The notes beneath the pieces were generated by a model. The model was not told the DNA's origin. It was given only the letters and a program-made list of their open reading frames with translations, and searched no databases. From assembly GCF_009730915.1 (NCBI RefSeq), contig NC_052479.1:30753610-30817609 (forward strand): DNA of 64,000 nucleotides, in the 5' to 3' direction. Made by a program: the position numbers and the translations under genes. The first letter of the stretch is position 1, and each line of letters opens with the position of its first letter. This document shows positions 23,800 to 36,900 of this stretch, piece by piece. The stretch is from Dioscorea cayenensis subsp. rotundata. Its lineage: Eukaryota > Streptophyta > Magnoliopsida > Dioscoreales > Dioscoreaceae.

Positions 23800-26700
23800 T
23801 TTTTATTAAGGTTTAATTCACATTCAGAAATTTAAAATTAGATAAAATTAAAACTCGTCCTACTTTCATATTCGATATTCCTAGTTAAGTTAATTATTCT
23901 ATCTTAGTTTCTTGGGTTTGGCAATAGAAAAATGATTTTCACGTTTGATTATCTTCTGAGAGTTTTTTTTTATCAATTTTGTTTTATTTATTTATTTGTT
24001 CTTTTGGTGACCTTTCAAGACAAACCTATTTATTCAATGAATGGAATAGCTTTTGTTATTTTTTGTTATTTTTTGTTATTTTCATTAGTGCTAATGGAGC
24101 CATGGTTTATTTTCTTTTCTTAGCGACTAATCAAAAGGAAAACAACATCATTGAATTGAATGATAAAAAGATTTTTTTTTTTTATTGCATAGCACTATCA
24201 CTTTTTTTTTTGTTTTACAAAATTTATCACATGCTTATTATCTGGACAAAAGCAACTTTAGATGTTAAAAAAGCCAAGTTGGAGGGCTATTCTGGTGATA
24301 AATAAAAAAAAATCTTAATTTTGTAAGAATTTTGTTGTCCATTCTAAAGGGTCTTAGCAACCTCCAAAACAACCCTAGTGATTCTGACGTCTAATAGGAA
24401 TCTACTGTTTCAAATATCGTGTTTACCTTCTCAATTTTTCTTTTTATTTATTACATGTTATTTGTCTTTTAGTTGTTGTCTCGTTTGATATCTTTAATGT
24501 TTTATTTCTCCACTTCTCGTGGACTTGTAGTTGTTTTGTTTATTTCTTTTCATAGTTTGTCCTTTAGTTTAATTGTAAGTTTTGCTTTTAGTTTTATAGT
24601 CTATTATTATGTTTTCCGCTTAATAAATATAGTTTATGCACCTTCTTTAAGAATAAAATAAATAAATAAATAAAATAATTCAATTTATAATGCTTTAGAA
24701 AAAGCTCAAACCACAATGTTAACTTTTAAAATATTGAAGCTTAAAAGTTGTTACTTTGAGGAGACAAAAAGACAAATTTGTAAGGAAACACAATTAATTA
24801 ACTTAACAAGCTCATCATCTTTGTGCTTAAATCCCTAGTTTGACAAATGGCTTGACCCAAATGTGCCTTTTCTTGCTCTTATCTTCTCAGTCCTAATGGA
24901 CGTAATTAATTTCATACTTTATTTTAATTAATTCAGCAAACCTTTTCTTTTCTTTTTTTTTAATATAAAAAAATAGTTTATGAAGTTGTAACTAGATTTT
25001 AATATATATAACCATTCTGCCAAAATAAATTAAAGCCAATATGTATATATATATATATAATATTCATCTGATTCAAACTAGTAGCATCATGCATGTTTGT
25101 TGAAGTATAATAAAACAAAACAGAATAACAATAGCATATACTCTCAAATTCCTAAGCCAATAATGCATTCAAGATGCTATTCTTAATTATGTGAAAGACT
25201 TCATCTTTATTGGTTAAGGAATCAATATATATATATATGATTATAATTTTGAATCACTCACTGGAATATTACTGCATTGCTTTGGTAATTAAGTTTCTAT
25301 ATTTAGACCAAGTAGAATCATTAGTCTTAAAATTACTGCATTAATTTTTTTTAATTTAATTCATATTTAAATCTTAATCCAGAGACCTAAGATCTGGCCT
25401 CATTATAATTAAGAAGTCGATGTCGCCATACCGTGCTTGACCAGCTCGCCATTATTGCCACTTTTTAATCTTCAATAATGCTTTAGTTTAATCAACAAAC
25501 TTAATTAATCTTCCTTATTTTAGTACAATTATACAATGCAATGAAGTTAGTAGGTCATTAGTAATAATTGAGTAAAATAATCAGATTAGCAACTAATAAT
25601 GGAATTGAATAATCAAGTTAGCAGAAAAAAAAAATTATAGAAATGTCATAGGATCTCAAGGAATAGTTTAATGTACATGAGATTCCTCTTAAGATCAAAT
25701 GATTTCAATATCATAAGGTCTTAATAAGCCATGCAAACAGTGGCTCTTCATGTGTGTGTATGTGTATATATATATATATATATATGCACACAAACACATC
25801 CTATTAGTTCATTAAGGTACACTGAAATGCTGCTCTGTTCTTGTGTACATTTTGCCTTAATTCTTGGAATTCATGTGCATCATCATCATGATCAACTCAC
25901 TTGAGCTTCTTCTCCATTTATATCAAAGAGTGAGTGATTTTTATTAGTTTGTTTCATTATTTGTTTGTTTGTTTCATCTTGATTTATGAATTTGTATATT
26001 TAGTTTAGAACTCCAGAATGGACAATTACAGAAAAAATTGAAGCTTGTTAAGTAGTTATGTTTTTTTTTTATCAGAATTACATTAATGTCTGAGAATTTA
26101 GATTGTGAGAGGAGATGAAGAGTAGTTTGATGTCTGAGCATCAATTAAATCTGAAGAAGAAGAAGAAGATGACCATATATATATATATATATATATTTTT
26201 TTTTTTTTAAATGTGAGAATTCAAAATTTTGGTGAAGAAATCTTGTTTTAGATACACATATTTATGCAGAACATGCTCATTTGTCTTTGAAATAGATTTA
26301 GTTTTTTTCTAGGCAAAAACACATGAGTGTCGATCACTTAAGTCATGAACATTGACCCTTTTCTGAAGAAAAACTATTGTTTACAGCAGAAATCTTGGGT
26401 GTTTATATGTTACTAGCATCATCTTTTATGGAACAATAGTCCTCTTTTATAGATATAACAATCCATTTTCATCGATTTGATTTTTAGTGCAAATTAGGTG
26501 CTAAGAGATTCAAGTCATATAAGTCAAGTGATTGGCATAAGCACTATATAGCAGTGGTTGATGATTGCTTGTTATTATCATCAAGTAAAAGTTTTTGATT
26601 ACTTGTAATTGTTTAACTCTCAAATACAGTAATTAGATTGTTGTAAATTTTAAATACGAAATTTGAACTTCGACGATATTCTTTTAAATTTATGTTAGTA

Positions 26701-27182
26701 AGGCCGAGTCTGTTTATACAGTGGCAAATGTAGCAAACCTTAGGCCATTAAACTTATTAAGATGATGCCTAATTCTGCCACTGAGATGTTAAAGATAGAT
26801 AGTTTTTATAACAAAAGTGAACATGCAGGACATGCACTTCTGATTGATATATTAGCTTTACTTGAAAAAAAATAACAATTAGAGCTTAAACATTATAGAC
26901 AAATAGATAGCAGTAATAATTTGGTGAAAAAAGCAGTCTATTTTCTTTTCTTTTTCTTTTTCTTTTTCTTTTTTTATAACTGCATGTTCAATTTGGTGAT
27001 TGAGTTACATTACTGTTTTTTTCATCGCTTTGTTTTGTTGTCTCATTTGAACACTTGAGACATACAAGCATAGATATGTACACACTTACTTACAAGACTA
27101 CAAATCACAACATTGTATATTTGCATGCATAACAACAGATATGATCCATTTGGTAAATAATAAAATTTAATCAAACAGTAAA
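23739..27182. other. AT-rich intergenic region
   Basis: No coding exon, RNA gene or mobile-element family is recognised in 3.4 kb. It contains (TA)n tracts at about 23764-23798, 25043-25059, 25767-25784 and 26178-26193. TTTTGTTATT is repeated three times near 24054-24080. The open frames near 23.9-24.7 kb are low-complexity Phe/Leu/Ile-rich and do not look coding. Confidence 0.5.
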
Positions 27183-29270
27183 CTAAGATAAAATCCAAGC
27201 TCTGCCAGCTTCCATGGAGAACTTCTTAAGCCTTCCAAACAAGAGAACAAAAACCAAAATCAGCTTCCCTTTGTCACTCCACTTGCCTGACAGACTGATC
27301 CATTTGTCTTCACATGTTTGATCAGGAACTAGTTGTCTTTCACAGCTATAACCAGTTGAGAACCCAACATTTCCATATGCACTGCATTCATTCATTTCAA
27401 GCTTAACAAAATTAATCACAAAACATTTTACCATTAATTCAGTATAAATATTCTTAGTCAATGTTTCCCTTTCATGCATGGTTGGTACTTTCATGAACAC
27501 TACTATATATATATATATATTGGTGAGTCAATGGCTTTATTATTTATTGGTACTTTTGTCAATGGTCCTACTTTTAAAGTCTTAATTATGATTTGTGATT
27601 GATGAGAAGAATTTAAGCAGACAAAAGGAAAAGAAAAGAGAAGAAAAGAAAGGAGGATTAGTTGATGATGAATCAACTTGCCTTACTACTTCAAGAAGAA
27701 TGTTTAAGACAGGGAAATTGAGTGGGTCTTTGGATAGTTTCTTCCTCTCAGTGATGCAGATGGCCATCACAAATATTGCAAGGCATGTGATATGTGAAAA
27801 CACATATTTATGCACAAATGATTTTCTTGTACTCATTCTTTTTCTCTTCTTGTTCTCTGTTTCATCTTTTTCTGAAATCTTGTCAACTTCTTCTTCTTCT
27901 TCTTTGTCTTCTTCTTTTAAGTCAAAAGGTACATATGCAGTTGATCCTGGAAGATACCTGAAAAGGAAAAAAAAAAAGTAAAAAACAGTAAAATGCTACC
28001 AAGTTATACATAAAATGATCATGAAGCAGTGGTGCAAAATTAAGTAAGGAACTCACATCACTATGATGAATAGAATAAGAACAGAAGGAGCAGTGATGGA
28101 GAGATCAAGAGTGCCTTCACCAGCATGCCTCGAGTTCACTGCCATGAACAATGCGTTGACGATCTTCTGGTAAGAAGTCAGTCCATCAAACACTGCTGAA
28201 TTCCAATCCATTGCCCAGTAGAGTGTCACTTGCGCGACGATGAGCGAGATCACAGTCATAGCAAGGCAAACAGTGAGCTTGTTTGACATTAATCCAGAGT
28301 AGTTAACTCTTTTAGAGTTTCTCATAATGTAAGAAAATTGTTCTCTTCTTGTTATCTTTTTCAATGCCCAGAGGATCAGTCTTAGGAATACGGGAAACAA
28401 CGTGTTTCCGGCGAGGATTTGGGGGATAATAATGAGTAGAAGACCGGGGTTTTTCTTAAAGATGACCATGTTTTCATTAGTAGGAATAAGGCCAGCATTA
28501 GCAAAGGATGAAACAGTAACAGAGATGGAGAACAAGATCTTGGGAATACCTCTCCCATTCAGCACATCTCTGGCACTTGAAACAAGGCTCACATAGAGTA
28601 GAATGAAGATAGAACCACTCACATGAATCAAAAAGATGTAACTGAAAACTATGAAGAGAAGATACCGTATCGAGTTGTACTTCTTGTCCTTGTCAATGGA
28701 AGAAGATGAAGAAGAAGAGTTGTCTGAAGAAACAATAACAGCGATGTTTTGGCCAGCTTCAACATGAGTTATTGTATTCATGGGAATATCTCTAGGCTCA
28801 AGTTCGATGTCATTGGCATCGATGCGAGATTCAGTGTTCTCTGGTTTATTGTATTTGAGCTTCCTGAATAGAAGGCTAAGCATGGAAGTGAAAGCTTCAC
28901 CTCCCAAGAGCATCAAGAGAGTCAAGACCACAATTTGGGAGCTTGAGAAGTTCTCTAGTTCGACGCTGTTGAGTCCAGACACTGTCAATGCCGATGCTGA
29001 CATATACAACATATCGACGTATCTAGGACTAAAGGAAGGTTTGCTTGGTTTCAGTGTCATCATGGCCAGAGAGCCTAACAAGCACAGGGAGACAAAGTAG
29101 CATAGTTGAATCCAAAAAGGACTCACATGAAAGGCAAAAAAACGATAGAGCAACGACAAGACACTCCAAAGGTACTTAACGATGCGGGCGAAGCTAAATG
29201 TTCTTGTCGCAAGAATGTTTTCTGCGTCATTCTTCACACGAGCCATGGATGAACTACTGAAGATTGCCAT
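27183..29270 (-). CDS. HKT: HKT cation transporter A (Gly in first filter loop), 562 aa
   Basis: HKT proteins are plasma-membrane Na+ or Na+/K+ transporters of the Trk/Ktr/HKT superfamily, with four membrane-pore-membrane units. Minus-strand exons are 29270-28057, 27957-27682 and 27381-27183, all phases closing. Filter loops: TVSGLNSVE (Gly99, codon 28976-28974), [28 protein letters not shown] and [13 protein letters not shown]. Class I HKTs usually have Ser at the first position; Gly there is associated with K+ permeability in class II. Two in-frame Met codons (29270, 29246) could start; the first is chosen. Intron 2 begins with GC, not GT. Acidic inserts lie after loop 1 and in exon 2. The gene is a tandem neighbour of HKT B; K+ transport is inferred. 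Confidence 0.9.
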
Positions 29271-31388
29271 TCCTTCAGAGAATGGAGATATAGCTTGTTA
29301 TTGCACTGTGCAAGGAGAATGGATCTGAATGTATATTTATAAATAGGAATAGAGGTCTTGGTTTAAGTTTATATATTATTCAGAGATTTAGATTAAAAAT
29401 GAAGACAAGTTTACAATGTAAGAACTTTGTACAGTGATTAGGCGTGCATGCACACATCAACAGATCGATTAATCTTTGAACTGTTAATTTGTTATTTCTG
29501 CAGCATGACATAGATGAATTTGTCTGATACTTTATATAGTATTTCAATGTTTCAATTGGAACATTTAGCAGTAACTCCATTGACTATGGCTGAAGCATCG
29601 CAATATGGCATGGATTAACCTGATATGCTATTTTTAGTAATATGATGTTTCAGTTGAAGGTTATACTAAATTTAATAGTGGTTTCAGTAGAATGATTGCA
29701 TTAATTTAAGGAAAAATTAGGGGGAAAAAAAAGCAATTCTTCAGTGCATTTAGCTGTTGTTGCAATCTATGGTTACTCTACTTAATTTGCTGTTGTATGT
29801 TGAACAACCAACAGGAGACAATTTTGTGCCGACCATTTATTTTTTAATGCTCATTTGCTTGTCTATTGGTTTGTCATGGGATCTCACACTTAAACAAAGA
29901 ATACTTTTCCTTAATGTGATGAAAAGAGGGCATATTCAGTTATAACTTTGTACTCGTTGTCCTTTTTCATCCTATTTTTAGTGATTTGAGTACTATAACT
30001 CCTTTGTCTATAACATTGATCTTCAGATTCAGTTTTCTGTTATCTTATATGTGCTGCAAACATTCAAATCTGCAGGAAAAAAGAAAAAAGAAAAGAAAAA
30101 GAGCAACAACAGCTGAAAAATTCACCAAAAGAATGGAATAGTAGTCAATTAGCGAAGTTCCTGATTTTCGACTATCACTTCCATAAAAAAGTTGATGTCA
30201 TCTCTGCTCTATAAAAATTGTGAGAAAACTGTTTTATTAGCGTTGAGTTGTTTTGGTGCAACACTGCAGAAAAAGCAAGTCAGAGGATGGAGGAAAGCAC
30301 AGTATGTCCTTCACAACTGAGACAAAACTTGAATTTTTTTTTTCACTATGTTTTTAGTTGATTTATGTAGTTTTCTGATGCTACTGAATGATGATACATC
30401 CACATTTACTCACCAAACAATTAAAAAATAAAAAAAAAGGAGTTTGTATTGTACCTAGCATGTCCTTATTTTGTTTCAACTGAATTCTAGGAATTGTGAA
30501 GTTGATATTATAATTGAAAAGAGCATGATAGGTCTGACTTAAAAAACAAAAAGAAGGTACTATTAGTAAGTTCAGAGCCTTATCCTTAAATTTATATCCA
30601 TTTGTTATATATATATATATATATATATATACTTTCTGCAGTTCATGTCACAGCACATGAATTTAAATTATCTTCTTAAGACTTTGTCCTCCCTTTGCCT
30701 CTCTTAAAAACTTCATATTCTGAGAAGAGCCATAAATGGTTTGCTTGTTGATGTTGACCTTAGAATTCCACTCTTTCAATCTTACAAACAAAAAAACAAT
30801 GTAAATGATAACATGTTGACAAAATGCTTCCTTTGTTTCTCCTTCAACCCTTCCAATCAAACCGATTTATCGGCCTTTTTTTAAGATGAAAGGTTTATTT
30901 TTTGCCTTTTTATTTGATTGATTATAATTTTAATTTTTTTTTAACAAAGTTGATTGAATTGATTATGATGTTGCAGTGTCCAATAATGCAGTTATTCTAA
31001 CAACAGAGCTGACTTTAATATTTCCAAGATCAATAATGCTACTTGTTTAAAGTTGTGGACCATTCCAAGCCTCAATTATGCAGGTTTTTTAGTTCTTCTC
31101 ATGCCAATGCAGACCATACTGCCATTAAACTAGTCATATTTCTGAATTTTACTGCATTCATCTCTGCCAGCAAATATATTTCTTATATGTGTATACATAT
31201 ATAAATCCATGGAATAAAATTCACTCAATTAAGACAATTTATCTCAAATTAATGCGACAAATGTGATTGATTAACTTTAATTGTTCTCTGAATTCACCTG
31301 CCCCTTTAAGCACCAGAGGGACACTAAATCATCAATATCTCAACTTAAGTACATTCATTAGTTTATACATATGTATATGTATATAAGA
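29271..31388. other. Intergenic region between the two HKT genes
   Basis: About 2.1 kb holds the HKT A promoter and the HKT B 3' flank. No gene is recognised. An (AT)n tract lies at about 30609-30630. The frame at 30663-30860 on minus looks non-coding. This is the likely space for HKT A-specific control elements. Confidence 0.5.
29334..29341 (-). promoter_or_regulatory. Candidate TATA box of HKT A
   Basis: The minus strand reads TATAAATA about 64-71 bases before the ATG at 29270, a plausible distance for a short 5' UTR. HKT B has an equivalent motif at a similar distance. Confidence 0.45.
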
Positions 31389-31683
31389 TTAGCAAAGTTT
31401 CCAAGCTTTACCAGCATGCATGCTGAACTTCTTGAGCCTGCCAAAGAACATGATAAAGATGAGGATGAGCTTTCCTTTGGTGCTCCATCTGCCTGAGAAT
31501 CCAACCCATGAATCCTTACAATTTGGATCAGGTTTCAGTTGCCTTTCACAGCTATAACCAGTGGAGAATCCCACATTCCCATATGCACTGATCATGAATT
31601 CAAATTCATTAATTACCATGAAAATCATATTAACATTCCAAGACATGCATTAATATGTTACTGATTTGTTATGCTATTATTGC

Positions 31684-31719
<36 letters not shown>

Positions 31720-33107
31720 CCTGATGATTTCAGTGGCTATGTTTAGGACATTGAAGTTGAGAGGATCATGAGAGATGCTTTTCCTCTCAGTGATGCAGAT
31801 CATGATGGTGAAGATGGAGAGATTGGCTACTTGTGAGAACATCAAATTCTCAATCAAATTTAATTTTCCTTTATTTGCATCATCATCTTCTCCATCTACC
31901 TCTCTTTCAGCCGGGAGAAAACATGTATATGGAGGAAGATACCTGAAATAATAAACCAACAAACAAACAATTTCAATATATATATATATATATATATATA
32001 TTGATGGCCATGCATACATGGTTATATAACTTGTATATAAACACACATCATCACTAGATAGAGGACCAAGATGGCAGGGGAGATGGTAGAGAGGTCCACA
32101 ATGGATTCTCCGGCATGTCGGGAATTCACTGACTGAAACAGAGCTCCGACGAGCTTTTGATAAGCATTCAGTCCTTCCAAACCCTCTGAACTCCACTCCA
32201 TGCAACAAAAGAGTATCATTTGTATTACAATAAAGCCAGCCACAGTTAGAGCTAACATTAGCACTGAATGCAAACCAGGAAACAAGTGAGCGAAAACCCC
32301 ATTAGTTTTATCCTTCAAAATATAACCAAACTCTTCTCTTCTAGTGATTCTCTCAAGTATCCAAATCAAGAAGCTCAAACATGCAGGGAAGAGAGTGTTT
32401 CCAGTGAGAACAAGAGTGATGATCATGAGGAGAAATCCAGAGTATTTCTTGAAAACAATCATGTTCTCATTGGTTGGAATGAATCCACAGTTTGTGAAGG
32501 ATGAAACCACAGAGAAGATGGTGAATGTGTGCACATTGAGTCCCTTGCCATGCAACACTCGTCTTGCACTTGGAATCAAGCTCACATAAGCAATGATCAT
32601 TGCATAACCACTTGCATGGATCAGTATAAAATAAGCCAAGATAACATGGAGTAAATATCTCATGTATTTGGACTTCAAGTACTCTGAATTGGTTGTGAGA
32701 CTAATAATATTGTTTGTTTTCTGAGATTGTTTCAAGAAATACTTGTTATTGACATGTAAAGTGAGCATAGAGACAAAAACCTCTCCACCAAGTAGCATCA
32801 AGAGAGTGAGAACTAAGAGTTGGACATTGGAAAAGACTTCCATTTCAATGGTGCTCATGCTTGAGACAGTGCTGGCAGAGACAGCCATGAAGAAGACATC
32901 TAAGTTGCTTAGCTTAAGAGATGAGTGTTTGTTTGGCAGGAGTTTGAGAAACAGAAAGCCAATTGAGGAAATAAGTATGAAGTAGAAGAGTTGAATCCAA
33001 AATGGATGAAGTTTGACAAATATATAGTAACAGAGGAATGAAATATTAATGGAGAGATTTCTGTGGAGAGATGTAATTCTCTTATGAAGAGAAACAAAGA
33101 AGTTCAT
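31389..33107 (-). CDS. HKT: HKT cation transporter B (Ser in first filter loop), 493 aa
   Basis: Second HKT gene, upstream of HKT A on the same strand. Exons are 33107-32047, 31942-31721 and 31587-31389, all phases closing. Intron positions and phases match HKT A. Filter loops: TVSSMSTIE (Ser83, codon 32861-32859), [28 protein letters not shown] and [13 protein letters not shown]. Ser/Gly/Gly/Gly is the class I pattern, which is Na+-selective in characterised plant members; those retrieve Na+ from xylem. Conserved hydrophobic blocks include [23 protein letters not shown] and the C-terminal [25 protein letters not shown]. Both introns use GT-AG. The protein is more compact than HKT A, lacking its long insert after loop 1. 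Confidence 0.93.
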
Positions 33108-33155
33108 TGTTAAAAGAGTTTTTAAGCTGAAATTAATGTAAACTAGCTACAAGCT

Positions 33156-33168
33156 ATTTATATATATA
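33156..33168 (-). promoter_or_regulatory. Candidate TATA box of HKT B
   Basis: The minus strand reads TATATATAAATA about 50-60 bases before the ATG at 33107. Its position is like that of the HKT A motif. Confidence 0.45.
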
Positions 33169-33932
33169 TTATGAATGTGTAATAGCGGAAATTTTTTGGA
33201 TGTATGTAAATATATGATAAAAGAACCTAACATTTGTTGATGAGAAAACCAATCACAAATCTGCATGCTGCAAACATAAGTGCAAAATCATATGCTTTCA
33301 ATATTTATTTATTTATTTATTTTTTGGTAAAAAGTTTCAAATTGCAAGTGCCATTTCCTTTGTGATAGATAGATAGATAGATATGCTAAAGAAAGACGGA
33401 ACAAGATGAGCACTCACTAAAGCTAGTTTTGCCACTAAATATGTACCAAGCTGATAATAGCGCACTATATTACTGGACGTGTGTGGTACTGGTTTTTCAA
33501 CGTAATAAATAGCCACCCCCATAAAATTTTTTTTTAAAAAAAAAAAATTTACAATGAGGAATGAATGTGATATGTGCAAGTCGGTAATGGTGCTTGCAAA
33601 ATGCTAATAGAATTTATTCGGAGTGCCCAGGAAAGATATGGATTGCCCACTTGACAGATCATTGGAATGTGAATCATATAAACATACATGATTTGATTTA
33701 TTTGATCATATGACAAAAAGTTTTTGCTTAAAGAATGCAGCAACAACTGAATCCTATTTGCTTGAGTATCAAGCACAGGAATAAAATACAATGTGACCTA
33801 ATTTGACCTTGATAATGGTGGATTTATTTGATCAGAAAATAATAATAAAAAATAATAATAATAAGGAATTGAGATTACAAAATGCACTAAATCATGAGGC
33901 TTCCTTCCTCAAATGAAGGGCTTTGAGAGGAA
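33169..33932. other. Intergenic region between HKT B and galacturonokinase
   Basis: No gene is recognised. A (GATA)n tract lies at about 33363-33383, A-rich runs at 33535-33547, and (AAT)n near 33838-33863. It should hold the HKT B promoter and the galacturonokinase 3' UTR. Confidence 0.5.
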
Positions 33933-36900
33933 TCACAATATCTGGGCACAATCTCCAGCTTCACAAATCAATACAATCTTGTCTTGTTTAAGCTGGTTCG
34001 CTAGCTTGGGCTGAACTTTTGGGTATTCAAGTTTCACAAAAGATGCTGCTTCCTCGGCACGATCAGCATCCACCAATGCTAGGCAGCAGCCTCTAAATCC
34101 AGCTCCACTGAAGCGTGCTCCATAAACTCCGGGAGCCCTTACGAGGATTTGGTACAGTTGTATCATTGGCTCACAGCCTGAGAATAACAAACAAACAGAC
34201 AATGCTTGCTTCTTAAAGAACAATTTCAGTGGGATGACACATTGATTCACTACTTCAGGAGATGGAATTGAAACATAGATGATGGGTGATAGAAACTACT
34301 ATAAACAAAAGATTACCACATTCATAATTCTCTATGGAACTGAGGCCGGAAGCAGATATGAGCTTTCCAAAAGTTTCAAGTTCCCCAGATGCCCATGCTT
34401 TTAGTCCTAAGAAAAGGCAAAAAATCCAAGTTTAAATGTGAACCCAATCAAGGAATAATATCATAAAATCAAAGTTGAAATATAGTTGTGTACCTTCCTT
34501 AACCCGAAAATTTTCTGTGAAGTAATGCTTTGCTCTTTTTGCTAGATTTGGCTCTAATCCACCCTGAAACCAGAGGAAATAAGAATAAGAAGTAGATAAT
34601 ATGATGATCCTCTGATCATTTTATGCTAAAGAGACAGATTATCTTCAGCGGTTTTTATACTTTCACACATCTAGATTCAGAAACATAATGCACAAGTTAT
34701 TTTAAATGAAAGAAGTAAGAGAATCAGAATGATGATACAAAAAAACAATATATGAAATCCAATGGAGATGCAATGCACACAGAATTGGAGCTCGCCAATT
34801 ATCAAAATGTAGCATAATCTTAAAGATGCTACCACTAGCCATGGGATGAGCATAATGAAGCATGATAGAACACCTACCTTATGAGCTTCATATGTGCTTG
34901 GATCAACTGCCAAGATGATAATAGAAGTGGTCAGATTGACAATTACAAAGCATTTCTTAAAAAGTTAAGTTAAAAATTTTCTTGATTACCATTGCAAAGA
35001 AGAGGTTCAACATCCTCATCACCTGAAGCACTGAATGAAACACAAGGAGAACACATTGCAAGCTACATGAATTGTCAAAATAAATAAAAATAGACAAGTA
35101 ATAATATGCAGTAGTTCACCATCCAATAAGGGGAGCACTGATCACACTAACATCAAGTTTGTTAGATAAAATTATGAAATTGAGTCGATAAGTTTGTTTG
35201 TTAATCCAGGCTTAGTCGATAAGTTTGTGAGATGAAATTATCTACTTAATGCATTCTCTAAGTTAAATACTCTATTGTCCTGTGACAAAAGCAAAGAATG
35301 TTACCATAAAAGAAGTCGAGCGGCCTCTTGGCATTCAGAAACTCGAGAATTATATCCAGGGTTATTTGCTAAAGCATGCTTCAACCCTGAAAATGCCAAT
35401 AAAATCTTGTAGGCTCCGTGACCATTTAATCGTTGGTTTCCTTCCATCTCGAAAAGGCGCACAAGGTTGTGTTCCTTCGTCTATGCAAACAAAATTTAGC
35501 AATTCTCACAATCAACAAAGTGTTATAACATCAAATTAAGTCAAGAAACTTTTCTTGCATGCAGTGGCAGCTAACACTTGGTCAAGTAATAAACGCTTAA
35601 ATAGTCATTAATGGCCATTTTTCTCTCATGGATCCATCACCACTGCCACTAACATGGCTCAAATATAGCATTTTGGATATCTTGCGGGACTACAATATAA
35701 ATGAATGAGAAAGGCACCGCCTAAGTTAAAAGAACAGATGGTTTTGCTGCGTGTGAATGCCTTTATTTCAAAAAACATCAATATAGGTTTGGAGTTAGAA
35801 CATAAATTGTTGGCTTTCTTATACATGCTGTATGATGTAGAAGTGTGGCCCAATCGGATTTTTAGGATTACAGACTATACCACTGCCACACATAAGAACT
35901 GAAATGGCAATCTCGCCTTGCAGATGGGGAGCTCACCTTGCAGTTCATGCGCATGAGACAACCGTATTTAGAAAGCAGTACCGCTGACTGATCAAGAATA
36001 CCATTTCTCAGACCCAAGTATTCGTTTTCAATCAGTCTGCATGAACAAAAAGTCTTCATACCGTAAGCATGAAAATGTGTACCTTCTGCAAATAAAGAGG
36101 CTTTATTCTGTGCAATTGAAAGTGAAAAACCTCAAGTAACAGAGAGAGCATTAAGCTTAACCACGGTAACCTAAATAGTAGAAAATACATGCATGTGACC
36201 AAGTTTGTTCGCATACACATGAATGACAGAATTATATTGTGAGATCAAGGATCTATTTACTACCAGCTGAATCTTCTAGATAACGTCCCACAGAAGTGAA
36301 AGTCATATCATATAATTTTTGCAAAATTTAAGATGTTACCTGGCTGACAAAAGAAGAACACAGTATAAAACAACATTTTATCAAAGCCGCCACAGGTTAA
36401 TGTAGTGGACAAAGAACATTATTTTGACTATTATAAAAAGATCAAGAAAGAAACTTTATGGTAAAATTTTCTTCAAGATATAAAGTGACAACATTGGAAT
36501 TCAATCTGTTTGCAACATATGCACCAATGGCTACACAATAATAATCTCGGACCCAAAAAAAAAGTGGTTCTAATGTACGTTAGCCAAGCTTATGTTTAAA
36601 TTTTAAACAGCAAGAAGGTGTATTGGAAAGTCAAGTATCAAAAGAAACCAGTCAGAAACCATAGCCATAAAATGTGCTCAGTGTCATTCAGGTATAGCAG
36701 AAACAAGCATGGAAAAGCATTAAATGGCCAGAATGTACTGAACTAGTACAAACAACAGTTCCATCAAGTTGTACATGATTGTTAATACTTCTGAAAATAT
36801 TACCTGTCCAGCTCAATATTATCTGTTTGGGATACAATTAGACTGTTTGCATTTTCTAAAGCCAAAAGGTAAGCAACCCCAACCTGTTCATCAAGAAGTT

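Noticed and set aside
23932-24661. Phe/Leu/Ile-rich plus frames that look like membrane proteins
   Set aside because: They arise from T-rich low-complexity DNA, overlap one another and show no conserved motif or splice structure.
31687-32208. 173-codon minus frame overlapping HKT B
   Set aside because: It mixes exon 2 with intron (AT)n sequence; its recognisable part is already in the HKT B model.
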